Below, one piece after another: positions 43,848 through 53,120 of a stretch of DNA of 64,000 nt (position 1 is its first letter; every line of letters begins with the position of its first letter). Both the position numbers and the translations under genes were made by a program. This DNA is from an uncultured Methanospirillum sp. (lineage in GTDB: Archaea; Halobacteriota; Methanomicrobia; Methanomicrobiales; Methanospirillaceae), in the NCBI RefSeq assembly GCF_963668475.1, contig NZ_OY764544.1, positions 620,001-684,000 of the forward strand, in the 5' to 3' direction. The notes beneath the pieces were generated by a model. It was given only the letters and a program-made list of their open reading frames with translations. It had not been told where the DNA came from and searched no databases.

Positions 43848-44101
43848 GATATGAGTGTATTATATTCACTTGTACATAAAGGAACCGTCATCATTAAGCC
43901 GGCATTACATGGTTCTGAACTGTGAATTTCAAATGATTCTGTTCACATACACAGAGATCGTGACAGGCAGAATCCCCATATCTAAAAAACTGATATTCAC
44001 GAAATTATTGGCGAAAACTTAGAAATAAGAGAATATTTCTCCACAGATCAAATCAATAAAATTATTATAATAATAAAGTAAGAATAAATCACGGGAAGCT
44101 G

Positions 44102-44479
44102 ATGGGGTCTTCTTTTATACCTGAATTAACTGATACGGAGAATGAGGTCATTCGTCTGCTCGTCGAAGTCGGGCTGAAGATGAATGAGGCACGTATCCTG
44201 GTTGTCTTCTTCAGGGGAGCAGAACTGACATCAAGGGAAATTGAACGAATTGCCGATCTTCGCCAGCCCGAGGTGAGTGTTGCGATAACCGGCCTTACAA
44301 AGAGGAAGTGGGTTATAGTTGCCAGTCTAATTACCGCGAACAAAGGACGTCCGGTAAAGGTCTTTTCCCTTGCTGAGCCGGTTGATGCAATTCTTGATGA
44401 ACTTCGCGATGGAATATGTGAAGGGCATGATCAGCAGATGCTCATGCTCAGCCGGATCAGAGAGATCATCAGAAAATAA
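44102..44479 (+). CDS. TrmB/MarR-like helix-turn-helix regulator
   Basis: A 125-residue protein with a winged helix domain typical of methanogen regulators: L-K-M-N-E-A-R-I-L-V-V-F-F-R, then L-T-S-R-E-I-E-R-I-A-D-L-R-Q-P-E-V-S-V-A-I as the helix-turn-helix and a G-R-P-V-K-V-F-S-L wing. No effector domain is attached beyond a short C-terminal helix. It lies 42 bases before a flavin reductase-like gene read in the same direction, so that gene is a candidate target. Its upstream region 43848-44101 is strongly A/T rich and contains several possible TATA elements. Confidence 0.8.
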   Translation: MGSSFIPELTDTENEVIRLLVEVGLKMNEARILVVFFRGAELTSREIERIADLRQPEVSVAITGLTKRKWVIVASLITANKGRPVKVFSLAEPVDAILDELRDGICEGHDQQMLMLSRIREIIRK

Positions 44480-44521
44480 TTCAATATACTTCTGTCCTGC
44501 ATTAGGTAAGATGGAGTAACA

Positions 44522-45103
44522 ATGGAGAAGATACAACTTCCACCCCAGCCGCCAGAAGTTACTCTCCCGGTTGTTATTGCAGGATCCCTGATTCATAGAA
44601 GGGAAAACTACATGACCCTTGGAGCATTCGGGATCATGTCCCTTCAGCCTCCGATCGTATACATCTCGTCCATGAAATCCCATTACTCAAACGAGGGGAT
44701 CAGAGAAACCGGATTTTTCAGTGTTAATATTCCCCCGGCAGAACTCGTGCAGAAGGCTGACTTCTGCGGGCTTGTGTCAGGCCGTGATGTTGATAAAAGC
44801 GGGATCTTCACAACCTTTTATGGGAATGAGCGATCCGCTCCGATGATCGAGGAGTGTCCGGTAAACTTTGTATGCAGGGTGATCAGGACTGTCGATCTCC
44901 CATATAATGAGGTCTTCATAGGGGAGATCATTGAGTATTATGCAAGCACAGAATGTCTTGATGATGACAAGCCAGATCCTGATAAAATAAACCCGATGGT
45001 GCTTGCCGGGCCATCATACAGGAGTCTGGGCCCTGCTGCCGGTGTTGCATTTGGAGAAGGCCGGGCATACCGTGCCCGTTTAAATCGGGAGAGATCGGGT
45101 TAA
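44522..45103 (+). CDS. Flavin reductase-like (flavoredoxin family) protein
   Basis: A 193-residue split-barrel FMN-binding protein. The start V-T-L-P-V-V-I-A-G-S-L, then M-T-L-G-A-F-G-I-M-S-L-Q-P-P-I-V-Y-I and G-F-F-S-V-N-I-P fit the flavoredoxin/flavin reductase family, which binds FMN and passes electrons between ferredoxin or NAD(P)H and acceptors. Cys residues at D-F-C-G-L and E-E-C-P-V are typical positions. It follows an HTH regulator and overlaps the convergent giant kinase by four bases at the stops. The acceptor is not known. Confidence 0.87.
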   Translation: MEKIQLPPQPPEVTLPVVIAGSLIHRRENYMTLGAFGIMSLQPPIVYISSMKSHYSNEGIRETGFFSVNIPPAELVQKADFCGLVSGRDVDKSGIFTTFYGNERSAPMIEECPVNFVCRVIRTVDLPYNEVFIGEIIEYYASTECLDDDKPDPDKINPMVLAGPSYRSLGPAAGVAFGEGRAYRARLNRERSG

Positions 45104-48100
45104 GACAATAGTTTTTCTGAATCCTGGCTGATGCGGTACCCATCAGGAGGAACCATGATCTCAAACCGGGCACCCTTTCCTACCTCACCATTCTCAATGA
45201 TTGTAATGCCGGTTATCTCAAGGATCTCACGTGAAAGATTCAGACCAAAACCGGTGTGTTTGAAGTATTCTCGGTTAAAGATCTTCTGCTTGAACTGATC
45301 GGGAATGCCGACTCCGTCATCTTCACATATGATCGTATACCCTGCAGGGCCTGCTGATCCCGAGAACCTGATCTCAGATATCTTCTCCCCGTACCTGAGA
45401 GCATTATCGATGAGGTTGTGAAACACTTTCACAAGAAGGGGATCTGCGTAGATCTTCACGGAGTCATTGTCAATGAAAATCCTCACCGAAATCTCCCTGA
45501 ATGCAGTGACAGCCTCGTTGATAGTCTCATAGAGATCAGCCCAGACAGGAGAGGCTAAACCGATATCCTGGTAGTCACGGGTGAAAGCAATCTGGCGCTC
45601 AATATTGTGAGCAAACATATCTGCTTTCTCAATCATTATCAGTGTATCAGGGCCCAGGGGATCCGTTCTGGCAATATCAAGTGTTACAAACAGACCCTGG
45701 AGTTGGTTGACAACATCATGCCGAGTAATATTTGACAGGAGATTGAGTTTCTTGTGTGCCAGAGTGATTGCATCCTTTGCTTTTTTCCGTTCAGTGATGT
45801 CCCCACTGACTACAAGCACTCCGATGATAGTTCCGTCCTGATCCCGCAGTGGGACTTTGTCGGTCTGAACCCAGATATGCGCACCATGTGCAATATGCAG
45901 GGGCTCGATGATACCAAGTTTGGCAATGCCTGAATTGATAACCTCCAGATCATCTGCATAGTACCGATCAGGAGTGGTTGGGAAGAGCTCAACATAATTT
46001 TTACCCTCAATCTCATCGACCTTCATCCCGAAGGCATGTGCAGCAGCAGGGTTAACTTTGACAAAATTATTTTTTGTATCCTTGTACCAGATCATGGCAG
46101 GAACATTCTCAAGAATAGTTCTTTGCTCTGCGATCAGTTTGTGGAGCATCTGTTCTGATCGTTTTCTCTGTGTGATATCCTCAAAGATGATAACGAAGTG
46201 ACCCTCTTCAGGCCGGTACGCAGATATGCTGTGCCATGAATCAAGTAGAGGCAGATATACTTCACATGTCTTTGGCAGACCAGACAGAACAACATCATTG
46301 TAGATCTCAAAGAGTTCAGGATTGGCATCCCTGATTCCGGGAATGAGTTCTGTGACTGTTCTCCCCTGAATCGTGGAGACCCCGAATATCCTTTCATACG
46401 CCTGGTTTACCTGGAGGTATAACCAGTCAGCGGGAGAGCCGGACTCATCATACATCATCCTGCAGTAGGCAAACCCTTCCAGCATATTTTCAAAGAGAGA
46501 ACGATAATGCTCTTCGCTTCTCCGGAGAGCATTTTCAGCATTTTTTCTTTCTGTAATGTCCCTGATGGTACCCTCTATCCTGACAGGAAGCCCGGCATTA
46601 TCATAGATGATATGGCTGTTGATGGAGACTGGAACATGCGTTCCTTTGCGGTCTATAAGGACAGTTTCAAAATCATATACAATTCCATCCTTGATCAGTT
46701 TCTCGTTCAGGTTTTTTTTCTGGATAGGATCTGCGTACAAGTCGAGGACAGAGTGGCCTACCAGTTCTGTGGGGGTATAACCGGCAAGTTTTAGACAGGA
46801 GGGTGAGAGGGTCTGGATAACTCCATTGATATCTGTCTGGTAGAAGAGATCGATCTGGTTTTCAAATATAGACCTGTACTTCTCTTCACTGAGGACAAGT
46901 TGTCTCTCGATGTTTTTGCGCTCGGTAACATCAAAAACGGTGATAAGACCGGCAACCTCTCCTCTGATTGTTACAGAACTTGCATTCAGTTCAACCCACC
47001 GCTCTTCACCGTTCTTGTTTATGACGATGAGCTCAAACTGTCTGTTGCCAGATGACAGTCCAGCCTGCCTGGAAAGACCCAGTTCCCTCAGTGACTCCTG
47101 ATAATCCGGATGAATCAGATCCCAGAAGTGCATAGACAGGAGTTCAGCCTGCGTGTAACCAGATATCTTTTCAGCAGCAGGATTTGCATAGGTCCAGTAG
47201 TTACGCTGATAGGTAAGAATTCCGGCAGGGATCGAGACTGACAAGGTCCTGAACTTCGCCTCACTCTCACTGAGGGCAATCTCCATCTCACGATTTTCTG
47301 TGATGTCATCGATAGCAACGATCACATGGATACTACCTTCGATCTCAAGAGGTTCGGCATTGACGCTGAGCCACCGCAGGTGTTGGCTGCCACCGAAAAG
47401 AAGGGTCAGCGGGAGAATTGCCCCGTGCACACTCGTCCCCTCCTTAAGCACGGTATCTATGGCGTTACGAAGAGGACATTCTGGGCATGCAGTTCCATAC
47501 CCGCATCCATTCGGATGGTCCAGACTATGCTGACAGGATAACCCGTTGCCTACCCGGTTCCCGATTATCTCTGCAGGGTCATGGAGCACTATTGTTGAGA
47601 TCACATCATTGATCTGATCGATCTTCAGGTCATGATCAAGGAGAAGAAGTCCGATGGGTGCCGCCCTGAATATCTTGAGAAAGTTATCACGTTCGATGAT
47701 TGCACGGGATTCGGCTTCTTTTCTCCGGGTAACATCACGGTTACTGGTTCTCCTCCCTGCAAAATTCCCATCTGAATTATAAACAGCCTGGCAGACATGA
47801 CTGATCCACCTGACGTCTCCGTTTTTATGAACGATCCTGAAATCAAGACTCAGCAGCCTGTAAGTCTGAATGTCGATCTGCTGATGAGTATCCCATTCAG
47901 CACGATCATCCCTGAATACAATAGTATTGATCAGAGCTGGATCCAGGCTGAACTCTTCCCTGGTATACCCCGTGATATCCTCACAGGAGGGGGAGATGTA
48001 GATCACATCACCAGTTGGCCCAAGCCAGTACATCCATTCATGTGTATACTCGGCGATTGTCCTGAACTTCTCCTCACTCTCTTTCAGACGGCTGATCGAC

Positions 48101-48489
48101 TGTGATCGGGAGACCAGGATGTTGATCACCTGCGTAAGTTCGAGAAACTGGGGACCTGACTCAGAGCCTTTCTTCAGATAGAAGTCAGCACCGGCATTGA
48201 GGGCTTCAATAACTACATCCTCATCCCCCTGACCGGTAAAGATAATGAACGGGATTGAGGAGTCAAAACTCCTGATCTGGCGTAAAAAATCGACGCCAGT
48301 CATGCCATGCATGTGGTAATCTGATATGATGACATCATAGGAAGTATCGGAGAGAAGGGTCAGGGCATTTTCAGCAGAGTCTGCCACATCTACTGCGAAT
48401 CCACCGGTCATCTCAAGGAAATCTTTTCCAAGATTGCGAAAGCCGGGTTCATCATCTACGTATAATATTCGCACAGCCACCAAGCCCAC
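45100..48489 (-). CDS. Hybrid receiver - multi-PAS - histidine kinase
   Basis: A 1129-residue soluble signalling protein. A receiver domain (about 1-125, phospho-acceptor in I-I-S-D-Y-H-M-H-G near 57) is followed by about six PAS domains up to residue 900, several with PAC-type ends (R-D-I-T-E-R-K). The kinase has H-box I-T-R-H-D-V-V-N-Q-L near 922, N-box L-I-D-N-A-L-R-Y-G, G1 C-E-D-D-G-V-G-I-P and G2 G-F-G-L-N-L-S-R-E-I. The second PAS-like unit contains a Cys-rich insert (C-Q-H-S-L-D-H-P-N-G-C-G-Y-G-T-A-C-P-E-C-P), which may bind a cofactor or metal. No membrane segment is present, so it senses internal signals. Confidence 0.92.
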   Translation of the reverse strand: MGLVAVRILYVDDEPGFRNLGKDFLEMTGGFAVDVADSAENALTLLSDTSYDVIISDYHMHGMTGVDFLRQIRSFDSSIPFIIFTGQGDEDVVIEALNAGADFYLKKGSESGPQFLELTQVINILVSRSQSISRLKESEEKFRTIAEYTHEWMYWLGPTGDVIYISPSCEDITGYTREEFSLDPALINTIVFRDDRAEWDTHQQIDIQTYRLLSLDFRIVHKNGDVRWISHVCQAVYNSDGNFAGRRTSNRDVTRRKEAESRAIIERDNFLKIFRAAPIGLLLLDHDLKIDQINDVISTIVLHDPAEIIGNRVGNGLSCQHSLDHPNGCGYGTACPECPLRNAIDTVLKEGTSVHGAILPLTLLFGGSQHLRWLSVNAEPLEIEGSIHVIVAIDDITENREMEIALSESEAKFRTLSVSIPAGILTYQRNYWTYANPAAEKISGYTQAELLSMHFWDLIHPDYQESLRELGLSRQAGLSSGNRQFELIVINKNGEERWVELNASSVTIRGEVAGLITVFDVTERKNIERQLVLSEEKYRSIFENQIDLFYQTDINGVIQTLSPSCLKLAGYTPTELVGHSVLDLYADPIQKKNLNEKLIKDGIVYDFETVLIDRKGTHVPVSINSHIIYDNAGLPVRIEGTIRDITERKNAENALRRSEEHYRSLFENMLEGFAYCRMMYDESGSPADWLYLQVNQAYERIFGVSTIQGRTVTELIPGIRDANPELFEIYNDVVLSGLPKTCEVYLPLLDSWHSISAYRPEEGHFVIIFEDITQRKRSEQMLHKLIAEQRTILENVPAMIWYKDTKNNFVKVNPAAAHAFGMKVDEIEGKNYVELFPTTPDRYYADDLEVINSGIAKLGIIEPLHIAHGAHIWVQTDKVPLRDQDGTIIGVLVVSGDITERKKAKDAITLAHKKLNLLSNITRHDVVNQLQGLFVTLDIARTDPLGPDTLIMIEKADMFAHNIERQIAFTRDYQDIGLASPVWADLYETINEAVTAFREISVRIFIDNDSVKIYADPLLVKVFHNLIDNALRYGEKISEIRFSGSAGPAGYTIICEDDGVGIPDQFKQKIFNREYFKHTGFGLNLSREILEITGITIIENGEVGKGARFEIMVPPDGYRISQDSEKLLS

Positions 48490-48602
48490 CCAGATACAAT
48501 CAATAGAATCAGAGAACCTATGAACTTATTCGATCCGCAGAACTCATACGCATAGAATGGGTCTGTTCACTTCAATGAAAAGAACACAAAAAGGGATTTG
48601 TA

Positions 48603-49073
48603 TCAGGTATTCTTGGAATCCTTATGCGACTCGTACCAGGAGTGCAATCCGTCAAAGTTATTGATGACCTCGTCAGTTCCTTCAAGCCCCATCGGACCGA
48701 TAAACGCCACTGGAATGTTCATCCACTCTCGGTTGTATGTGCCGTAATAGGCGTTCAGCAGGTCTTGTGACTCATTCCCTGTAGAAAGGTTCACCACATG
48801 GAGATCTATCCCCGGGTGATCTGCAACATATGCCTCAATATACTCATGAGCCGGACCACAGGCACCACAATCAGGATCAAAGAAGAATGCCGGGGAGATA
48901 TTGCCAGGAACAGTTGTTGTGCTGTTCGTCAGATTGTAGAGATCTGATGCTGTAACATTTGATCCATTCTCTGAAAATATGGTGGCACTGGCAGGGAAGG
49001 TTGAGAGAGCCAGTACAGACAGGACAATAAAAATAATTCCAGAATATTTGTACGATTGAATTTGAATGCTCAT
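48603..49073 (-). CDS. Secreted thioredoxin-like protein
   Basis: A 156-residue protein with a signal peptide (Y-S-G-I-I-F-I-V-L-S-V-L-A-L, cleavage near A-S-A-T) and a thioredoxin-fold part. The redox motif is D-P-D-C-G-A-C-G-P-A-H near residue 68, a C-x2-C active site after a strand F-F-F-D. Further on, P-V-A-F-I-G-P fits the cis-proline region. It could form, isomerise or reduce disulfides outside the membrane. It is divergent from the radical SAM gene across about 124 bases, so the two may be co-regulated; whether it acts on a modified peptide is speculation. Confidence 0.82.
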   Translation of the reverse strand: MSIQIQSYKYSGIIFIVLSVLALSTFPASATIFSENGSNVTASDLYNLTNSTTTVPGNISPAFFFDPDCGACGPAHEYIEAYVADHPGIDLHVVNLSTGNESQDLLNAYYGTYNREWMNIPVAFIGPMGLEGTDEVINNFDGLHSWYESHKDSKNT

Positions 49074-49153
49074 AGATCCTCATAGCGAGATAGTAAACGT
49101 CAGAAAACGCCGTAGAAATTACGGTGTTCCAAATTATAAGGTTTCTTCACTCC

Positions 49154-49201
49154 ATGGAGGAATGTAATATCAGCTTCAGTTTTCTACGCGTAACCCTATG
49201 A
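49154..49201 (+). CDS. Very short frame overlapping the radical SAM start (candidate)
   Basis: ATG 49154 opens a 15-codon frame, M-E-E-C-N-I-S-F-S-F-L-R-V-T-L, whose TGA stop (49199-49201) overlaps the ATG at 49198 in an ATGA junction. No strong ribosome binding site precedes it. It could be an upstream coupling peptide for the radical SAM gene. It is short for a ribosomal peptide precursor and may be chance. Confidence 0.25.
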   Translation: MEECNISFSFLRVTL

Positions 49202-50382
49202 GGGAGTGGGAAGAATGTATGAGTATGAAGACCCCGTTCCACATCATGATCATCCCGACCCTTGGATGCCCTTCGCAGTGTCATTACTGCTGGAGCTCTG
49301 AGGAGGGATCACCGGTCATGAATCTGGACACGGTAAGGGCAACCGTCTCGTGGCTTTCAGGATTTCGCGATGATCCGCTTACTGTCACATTCCACGGTGG
49401 AGAGCCGCTTCTCGCAGGACCGGACTTCTTCAGATCTGCCCTCCCTATGCTGGCAGAAGGACTGGAAAAGAACACCCCGGCATTTGCTATTCAGACCAAC
49501 CTGTGGAGAATGACCGATGAGATAGCAGAGATATTTGCTTCATACCACATCCCGATCGGATCAAGTATCGATGGTCCCGAGATGCTGACCGACTCACAGC
49601 GGGGAGAAGGGTATTACCAGAAGACGATGGCGGGGTACGAGATAGCCAGGGCACACGGGCTCGATGTCAGGTTCATCTGCACCTTTACCAACCGGTCGGT
49701 GAAGGAGAAGGATGCAATCGTCAGGTTCTTTAAAGAGAAGGGTTTCACCATGAAACTTCATCCAGCCCTTCCGTCACTTCGCAGTGAGGAACCTGAACAG
49801 TGGGCTCTTCCCCCGGAAGAATACGGATCACTGCTCGTCTACCTGCTCGATCAGGCTCTTGAATATCAGGGTGACCTTGAGATCATGAATATCAATGATC
49901 TCTGCCGGTGTGTCTTTACAAGGCATGGGACTGTCTGCACCTATGCCGACTGTATGGCAAACACCTTTGCTATCGGACCTGACGGGAGTATTTACCCCTG
50001 TTACCGGTTTGTCGGGATGGAACAATGGGTGATGGGATCTGTCTATGACAGACCGGGTGTCGAAGATCTCTCACAGAGCGAGGCCTGGAAGAAGATGCAT
50101 GAGTTCAAGTCGTATGTTGATCAGGTATGCGGGTCCTGCCGGCACATATCCTATTGTCGTGGAGGGTGCCCTTACAACGCCATTGCACCTGACCAGGGGC
50201 GGTTGTCAGGAGTTGATCCACATTGCACTGCATACAAGAAGATCTTTGACGAGATCTCTGACCGCATGAACGAGGAGATGTTTGCTGCTCCTCCTGCTTT
50301 CATGAGTCCTTTTTCACCATCGCAGAAAAAAGAGATGAAACCAGGAATTATGTCCCTTATTCACCGGATTGTAATGCAGTAG
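49198..50382 (+). CDS. Radical SAM/SPASM enzyme, putative peptide-modifying (methanogen family)
   Basis: A 394-residue radical SAM enzyme. The cluster motif is C-P-S-Q-C-H-Y-C near residue 23, followed by the glycine-rich F-H-G-G-E-P-L-L near 64. A C-terminal SPASM domain has C-T-Y-A-D-C, I-G-P-D-G-S-I-Y-P-C-Y, C-G-S-C, and C-R-G-G-C-P, giving ligands for additional [4Fe-4S] clusters. This resembles a methanogen set of putative peptide-modifying enzymes that I recall being named after Mhun_1560 of Methanospirillum hungatei. Anaerobic sulfatase maturases are related but no sulfatase is nearby. A start at ATG 49219 (M-S-M-K-T-P-F) is at least as likely as 49198. Its substrate is not evident. 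Confidence 0.88.
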   Translation: MREWEECMSMKTPFHIMIIPTLGCPSQCHYCWSSEEGSPVMNLDTVRATVSWLSGFRDDPLTVTFHGGEPLLAGPDFFRSALPMLAEGLEKNTPAFAIQTNLWRMTDEIAEIFASYHIPIGSSIDGPEMLTDSQRGEGYYQKTMAGYEIARAHGLDVRFICTFTNRSVKEKDAIVRFFKEKGFTMKLHPALPSLRSEEPEQWALPPEEYGSLLVYLLDQALEYQGDLEIMNINDLCRCVFTRHGTVCTYADCMANTFAIGPDGSIYPCYRFVGMEQWVMGSVYDRPGVEDLSQSEAWKKMHEFKSYVDQVCGSCRHISYCRGGCPYNAIAPDQGRLSGVDPHCTAYKKIFDEISDRMNEEMFAAPPAFMSPFSPSQKKEMKPGIMSLIHRIVMQ

Positions 50383-50400
50383 AAGAGACGACTGTCATCG

Positions 50401-50919
50401 TCAGGGATTGATATACTCTTTAAGTACCATCCATGACCGGCACTTCTCTTCAAACCGGACAGCATGTGCAGGACTGCTGGACGGGAGGTATCCAATGTGC
50501 ACTGCTCTTTTTTCGTTGTCAGAACCCTGCATCAGAGCCTGGTCAAGCCCTGCTTCCGCACGCCTTCCATTACAGAAAATGGCGCTGATGCCAGGATAGT
50601 GGATCAGGAGTGAACCAATGGCGGCCGGTTCAGGATCTCTGATGGCTGCGTCCGCACTCCCTGTTCGGGTGCATGAACTTACCACGTCCCACAGACCAAT
50701 ACCTTGGGAGAGAAGATAGGAGAGCCGGGTGTGGTAGGAAATACCGGTGGGTATACAGGTCACAACCTCCATGATCCTCCAGAAGTCATTGTGGGGATTC
50801 GCGTAGTACTGACCAGCCTGAAGTGAGAGGGCAGACGGGAAACTTCCGACTATCAAAACCCGGCAGGCTGCATCAACAACCGGTTCAAGACCGACAAGCC
50901 GGTCAGAGTGCTGACTCAT
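50401..50919 (-). CDS. DNA-deoxyinosine (hypoxanthine) glycosylase, UDG family 6
   Basis: A 172-residue member of the uracil-DNA glycosylase superfamily. V-L-I-V-G-S-F-P-S-A-L-S-L-Q-A-G-Q-Y-Y-A-N-P-H-N-D-F-W spans the catalytic loop, in which the family-6 asparagine lies in N-P-H-N, and S-S-S-P-A-H near residue 147 is the DNA-binding loop. Family 6 enzymes in Methanosarcina remove hypoxanthine (deaminated adenine) rather than uracil. Length is typical. It overlaps the 3' end of the iron alcohol dehydrogenase by 17 bases on the same strand, so they are likely co-transcribed though functionally unrelated. Confidence 0.88.
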   Translation of the reverse strand: MSQHSDRLVGLEPVVDAACRVLIVGSFPSALSLQAGQYYANPHNDFWRIMEVVTCIPTGISYHTRLSYLLSQGIGLWDVVSSCTRTGSADAAIRDPEPAAIGSLLIHYPGISAIFCNGRRAEAGLDQALMQGSDNEKRAVHIGYLPSSSPAHAVRFEEKCRSWMVLKEYINP

Positions 50920-52069
50920 AAATTCTTAGCAGATCTTCACGTTCGATCCTGCGGGGATTGGTAACCATGCAGGCATCCACTATCGCTTTTTCGGTCAGAT
51001 CTGCAAGATGGGATTTATGCACACCGACACCGGAGAGGGTGCCTGAGAATCCTACGGTTTTATAGAAATCTGATAGGCCGGAGAGAAGAGAACTCATTCG
51101 TGCTTCCCCTGAGCTTCCGGTCATATCAATCTCCATCAGCCTACCGATAGTGTCATACCGCTCCGCTGCTCCGGGATAGTTATAGTGGATCACTGACGGC
51201 AAAAGCAAGGCATTACACATGCCATGGGGCAGATCCAGAAACCCGCCAAGACTGTGAGCCATCGCATGCACGGCACCCAGGCTTGCATTCGAGAAGGCAA
51301 GGCCTGCATGCATACTTGCAAGCATGGTGTAGGCACGTAACTCGAGGTTTGCAGGCTCCTGCATAACAAGCGGTAGGTATGACCAGATCAGTCTGATTGC
51401 CTCAAGGGCATGAATATCTGTGATCGAAGAATGAGCATTTGAGACATACGCCTCAACTGCATGGGTCAGGGCGTCAAGGACAGTGTGAAGCGTCAGGTCA
51501 CGGTCAAGCGTCAGGAGTGTGGCAGGATCGATCAGTGCAACATCAGGCACCAGGGTTTTAGAGATGATCGCTATCTTCACCTTCCGATCCTGATCAGAGA
51601 TGATGGCAAACTGAGAGACATCGGCACTGCTCCCTGAGGTCGTCGGAATACAGATGAGTGGTGGTGCAGGAATCTCAACCTTGTCAACTCCTTCAAACTC
51701 CAGAATGTGCCTGTTGTTTGAACTGACAATGCCAATACCTTTCGCACAGTCGATGGGCGAGCCACCACCCACCGCGATGATTCCGGTGCAGTGATTCTCC
51801 TTGTAAATCAGTGCTCCTTCCATGACAGATTCTGCACGTGGATTTGGCTGGACATCAGAGAAGACTGAGTACCTGATACCGGCCTCTTCAAGACTCTGAA
51901 GGACATCAGCAGTAATGCCTGAACTGATGACACCCTGATCTGTGACTACCAGGACGGTCTCTGCCTGAAATATAGAGGCAAACCTGCCAGCCAGAAGTCG
52001 TGCCCCGTTTCCGTACACGATCTCCGGAGCTACGAACTTTCTCAGTTCAAAGACTGAAGGATCGGCCAT
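50903..52069 (-). CDS. Iron-containing alcohol dehydrogenase
   Basis: A 388-residue enzyme from ATG 52069 (M-A-D-P-S-V-F-E-L-R-K-F); an upstream frame to 52123 is not conserved-like. The nucleotide loop is G-G-G-S-P-I-D-C-A-K near residue 98, and the metal ligands fit D-A-L-T-H-A-V-E-A-Y near 196 plus the later histidines in H-S-L-G-G-F-L-D-L-P-H-G near 266. The family reduces aldehydes or oxidises primary alcohols with NAD(P), usually with Fe(II). In some methanogens of this order such enzymes allow use of alcohols as electron donors; here that is inference. It precedes the DNA glycosylase gene. Confidence 0.92.
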   Translation of the reverse strand: MADPSVFELRKFVAPEIVYGNGARLLAGRFASIFQAETVLVVTDQGVISSGITADVLQSLEEAGIRYSVFSDVQPNPRAESVMEGALIYKENHCTGIIAVGGGSPIDCAKGIGIVSSNNRHILEFEGVDKVEIPAPPLICIPTTSGSSADVSQFAIISDQDRKVKIAIISKTLVPDVALIDPATLLTLDRDLTLHTVLDALTHAVEAYVSNAHSSITDIHALEAIRLIWSYLPLVMQEPANLELRAYTMLASMHAGLAFSNASLGAVHAMAHSLGGFLDLPHGMCNALLLPSVIHYNYPGAAERYDTIGRLMEIDMTGSSGEARMSSLLSGLSDFYKTVGFSGTLSGVGVHKSHLADLTEKAIVDACMVTNPRRIEREDLLRIYESAL

Positions 52070-52232
52070 AATTAATGAGTAATATGAACATGAGATATAA
52101 AAGATCACGTATCCCTGAAACATCCCAGGATATCAGGGACAGATCTTTGAGTACAGAAGAAAAGACGAACAGCATGAGTCACCCAATCTGCGAGGCCCGG
52201 GGTCGAAAGAAAAATCCGGAAAGCGGTAATAA

Positions 52233-52243
52233 TAAATATAAAT
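52233..52243 (+). promoter_or_regulatory. TATA element before the parA-like gene
   Basis: TAAATATAAAT lies about 25 bases before 52264, which would give a very short leader, with GAGGGG at 52265-52270 as ribosome binding site for an unusual start at 52274 or 52277. Confidence 0.45.
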
Positions 52244-52273
52244 GCCTCAGGATGTACGGTATAAGAGGGGATC

Positions 52274-53113
52274 CTGATAACGGTCACAGCGTTTGCTCAT
52301 CATAAAGGAGGAACCGGAAAGACCACAACCTGCCTTCAGGCTGCGGGATTTCTGGTAAAGTCAGGTCGCCGGGTTCTGGTAATTGACACCGATCCCCAGG
52401 CCAATGCTACCCTCGGGCTTGGGATTCATCCTGACACACCGGCTCATAATATCTACCACTATTACTCTTCACAGAGCAGCCCTGATGCCGAGCCGATTCC
52501 GCTTGCCAACCTGATCATCCGCACAATATCCAATATCGATCTCATCCCCTCTCATCTGGATCTGGTTGGTGCAGAACCCCTGCTTTACCAGAACCCTGAC
52601 CGGTACGAAATTCTCGCCAGAGATATCGTATCCCTAAAGGAGCGGTATGATCACATCCTGATAGATACACCTCCGTTTCTGGGCCAGTTTCTCCTGAACG
52701 GACTTATTGCAGCGGACAGAACCGTGATTGTCTTCTCACCAGACAGTTTTGCCCTGAACGGGTACGAGAACATCAGGATGATCCTGACCGACATCGAAGA
52801 GATACTGAATAAGAAGATCCAGATCAGGATGGCTGTGCTCAACAGGTGGAGTCTCCCGGTACCTGAAGAATCATTCTTCTCAAAATTCTCTGCCCGATTT
52901 AAAAGACAAACTGGAAAGCCTGAACAGGCAGATGAGATAAAACAGATCCTTGAGGAACAGATGAAACGTGAAGTGGGCACGGTAATTCAGGTTCCTGATA
53001 GTCTTCAGGTGGGATTGTCAAACAGACGGGGAATGCCGCTTGCGTTTTCAAATCCTGATGATCCTGCTGCAAAGGCATTCGAACAGGTGGCGCAGGCTCT
53101 GGATCAGGGGTGA
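52274..53113 (+). CDS. ParA/MinD-like ATPase with non-canonical start codon
   Basis: A deviant Walker P-loop ATPase of about 279 residues. Translation reads I-T-V-T-A-F-A-H-H-K-G-G-T-G-K-T-T-T, then L-V-I-D-T-D-P-Q-A-N-A-T-L-G-L-G and I-L-I-D-T-P-P, all ParA hallmarks. The in-frame stop TAA at 52262-52264 precedes it and no ATG, GTG or TTG occurs before codon 151 (GTG 52724), far inside the fold. The most reasonable start is CTG 52274 (giving M-I-T-V-T-A) or ATA 52277, behind GAGGGG at 52265-52270. It is eight bases upstream of the PAS-CheW gene, so it probably positions chemotaxis-like components. An undetected sequencing error at the start is the alternative. Confidence 0.85.
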   Translation: MITVTAFAHHKGGTGKTTTCLQAAGFLVKSGRRVLVIDTDPQANATLGLGIHPDTPAHNIYHYYSSQSSPDAEPIPLANLIIRTISNIDLIPSHLDLVGAEPLLYQNPDRYEILARDIVSLKERYDHILIDTPPFLGQFLLNGLIAADRTVIVFSPDSFALNGYENIRMILTDIEEILNKKIQIRMAVLNRWSLPVPEESFFSKFSARFKRQTGKPEQADEIKQILEEQMKREVGTVIQVPDSLQVGLSNRRGMPLAFSNPDDPAAKAFEQVAQALDQG

Positions 53114-53120
53114 TGATGGG

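Noticed and set aside
52075..52305. 76-codon open frame before the parA-like gene
   Set aside because: It overlaps the promoter and start of the ParA-like gene in another frame and has no family features.
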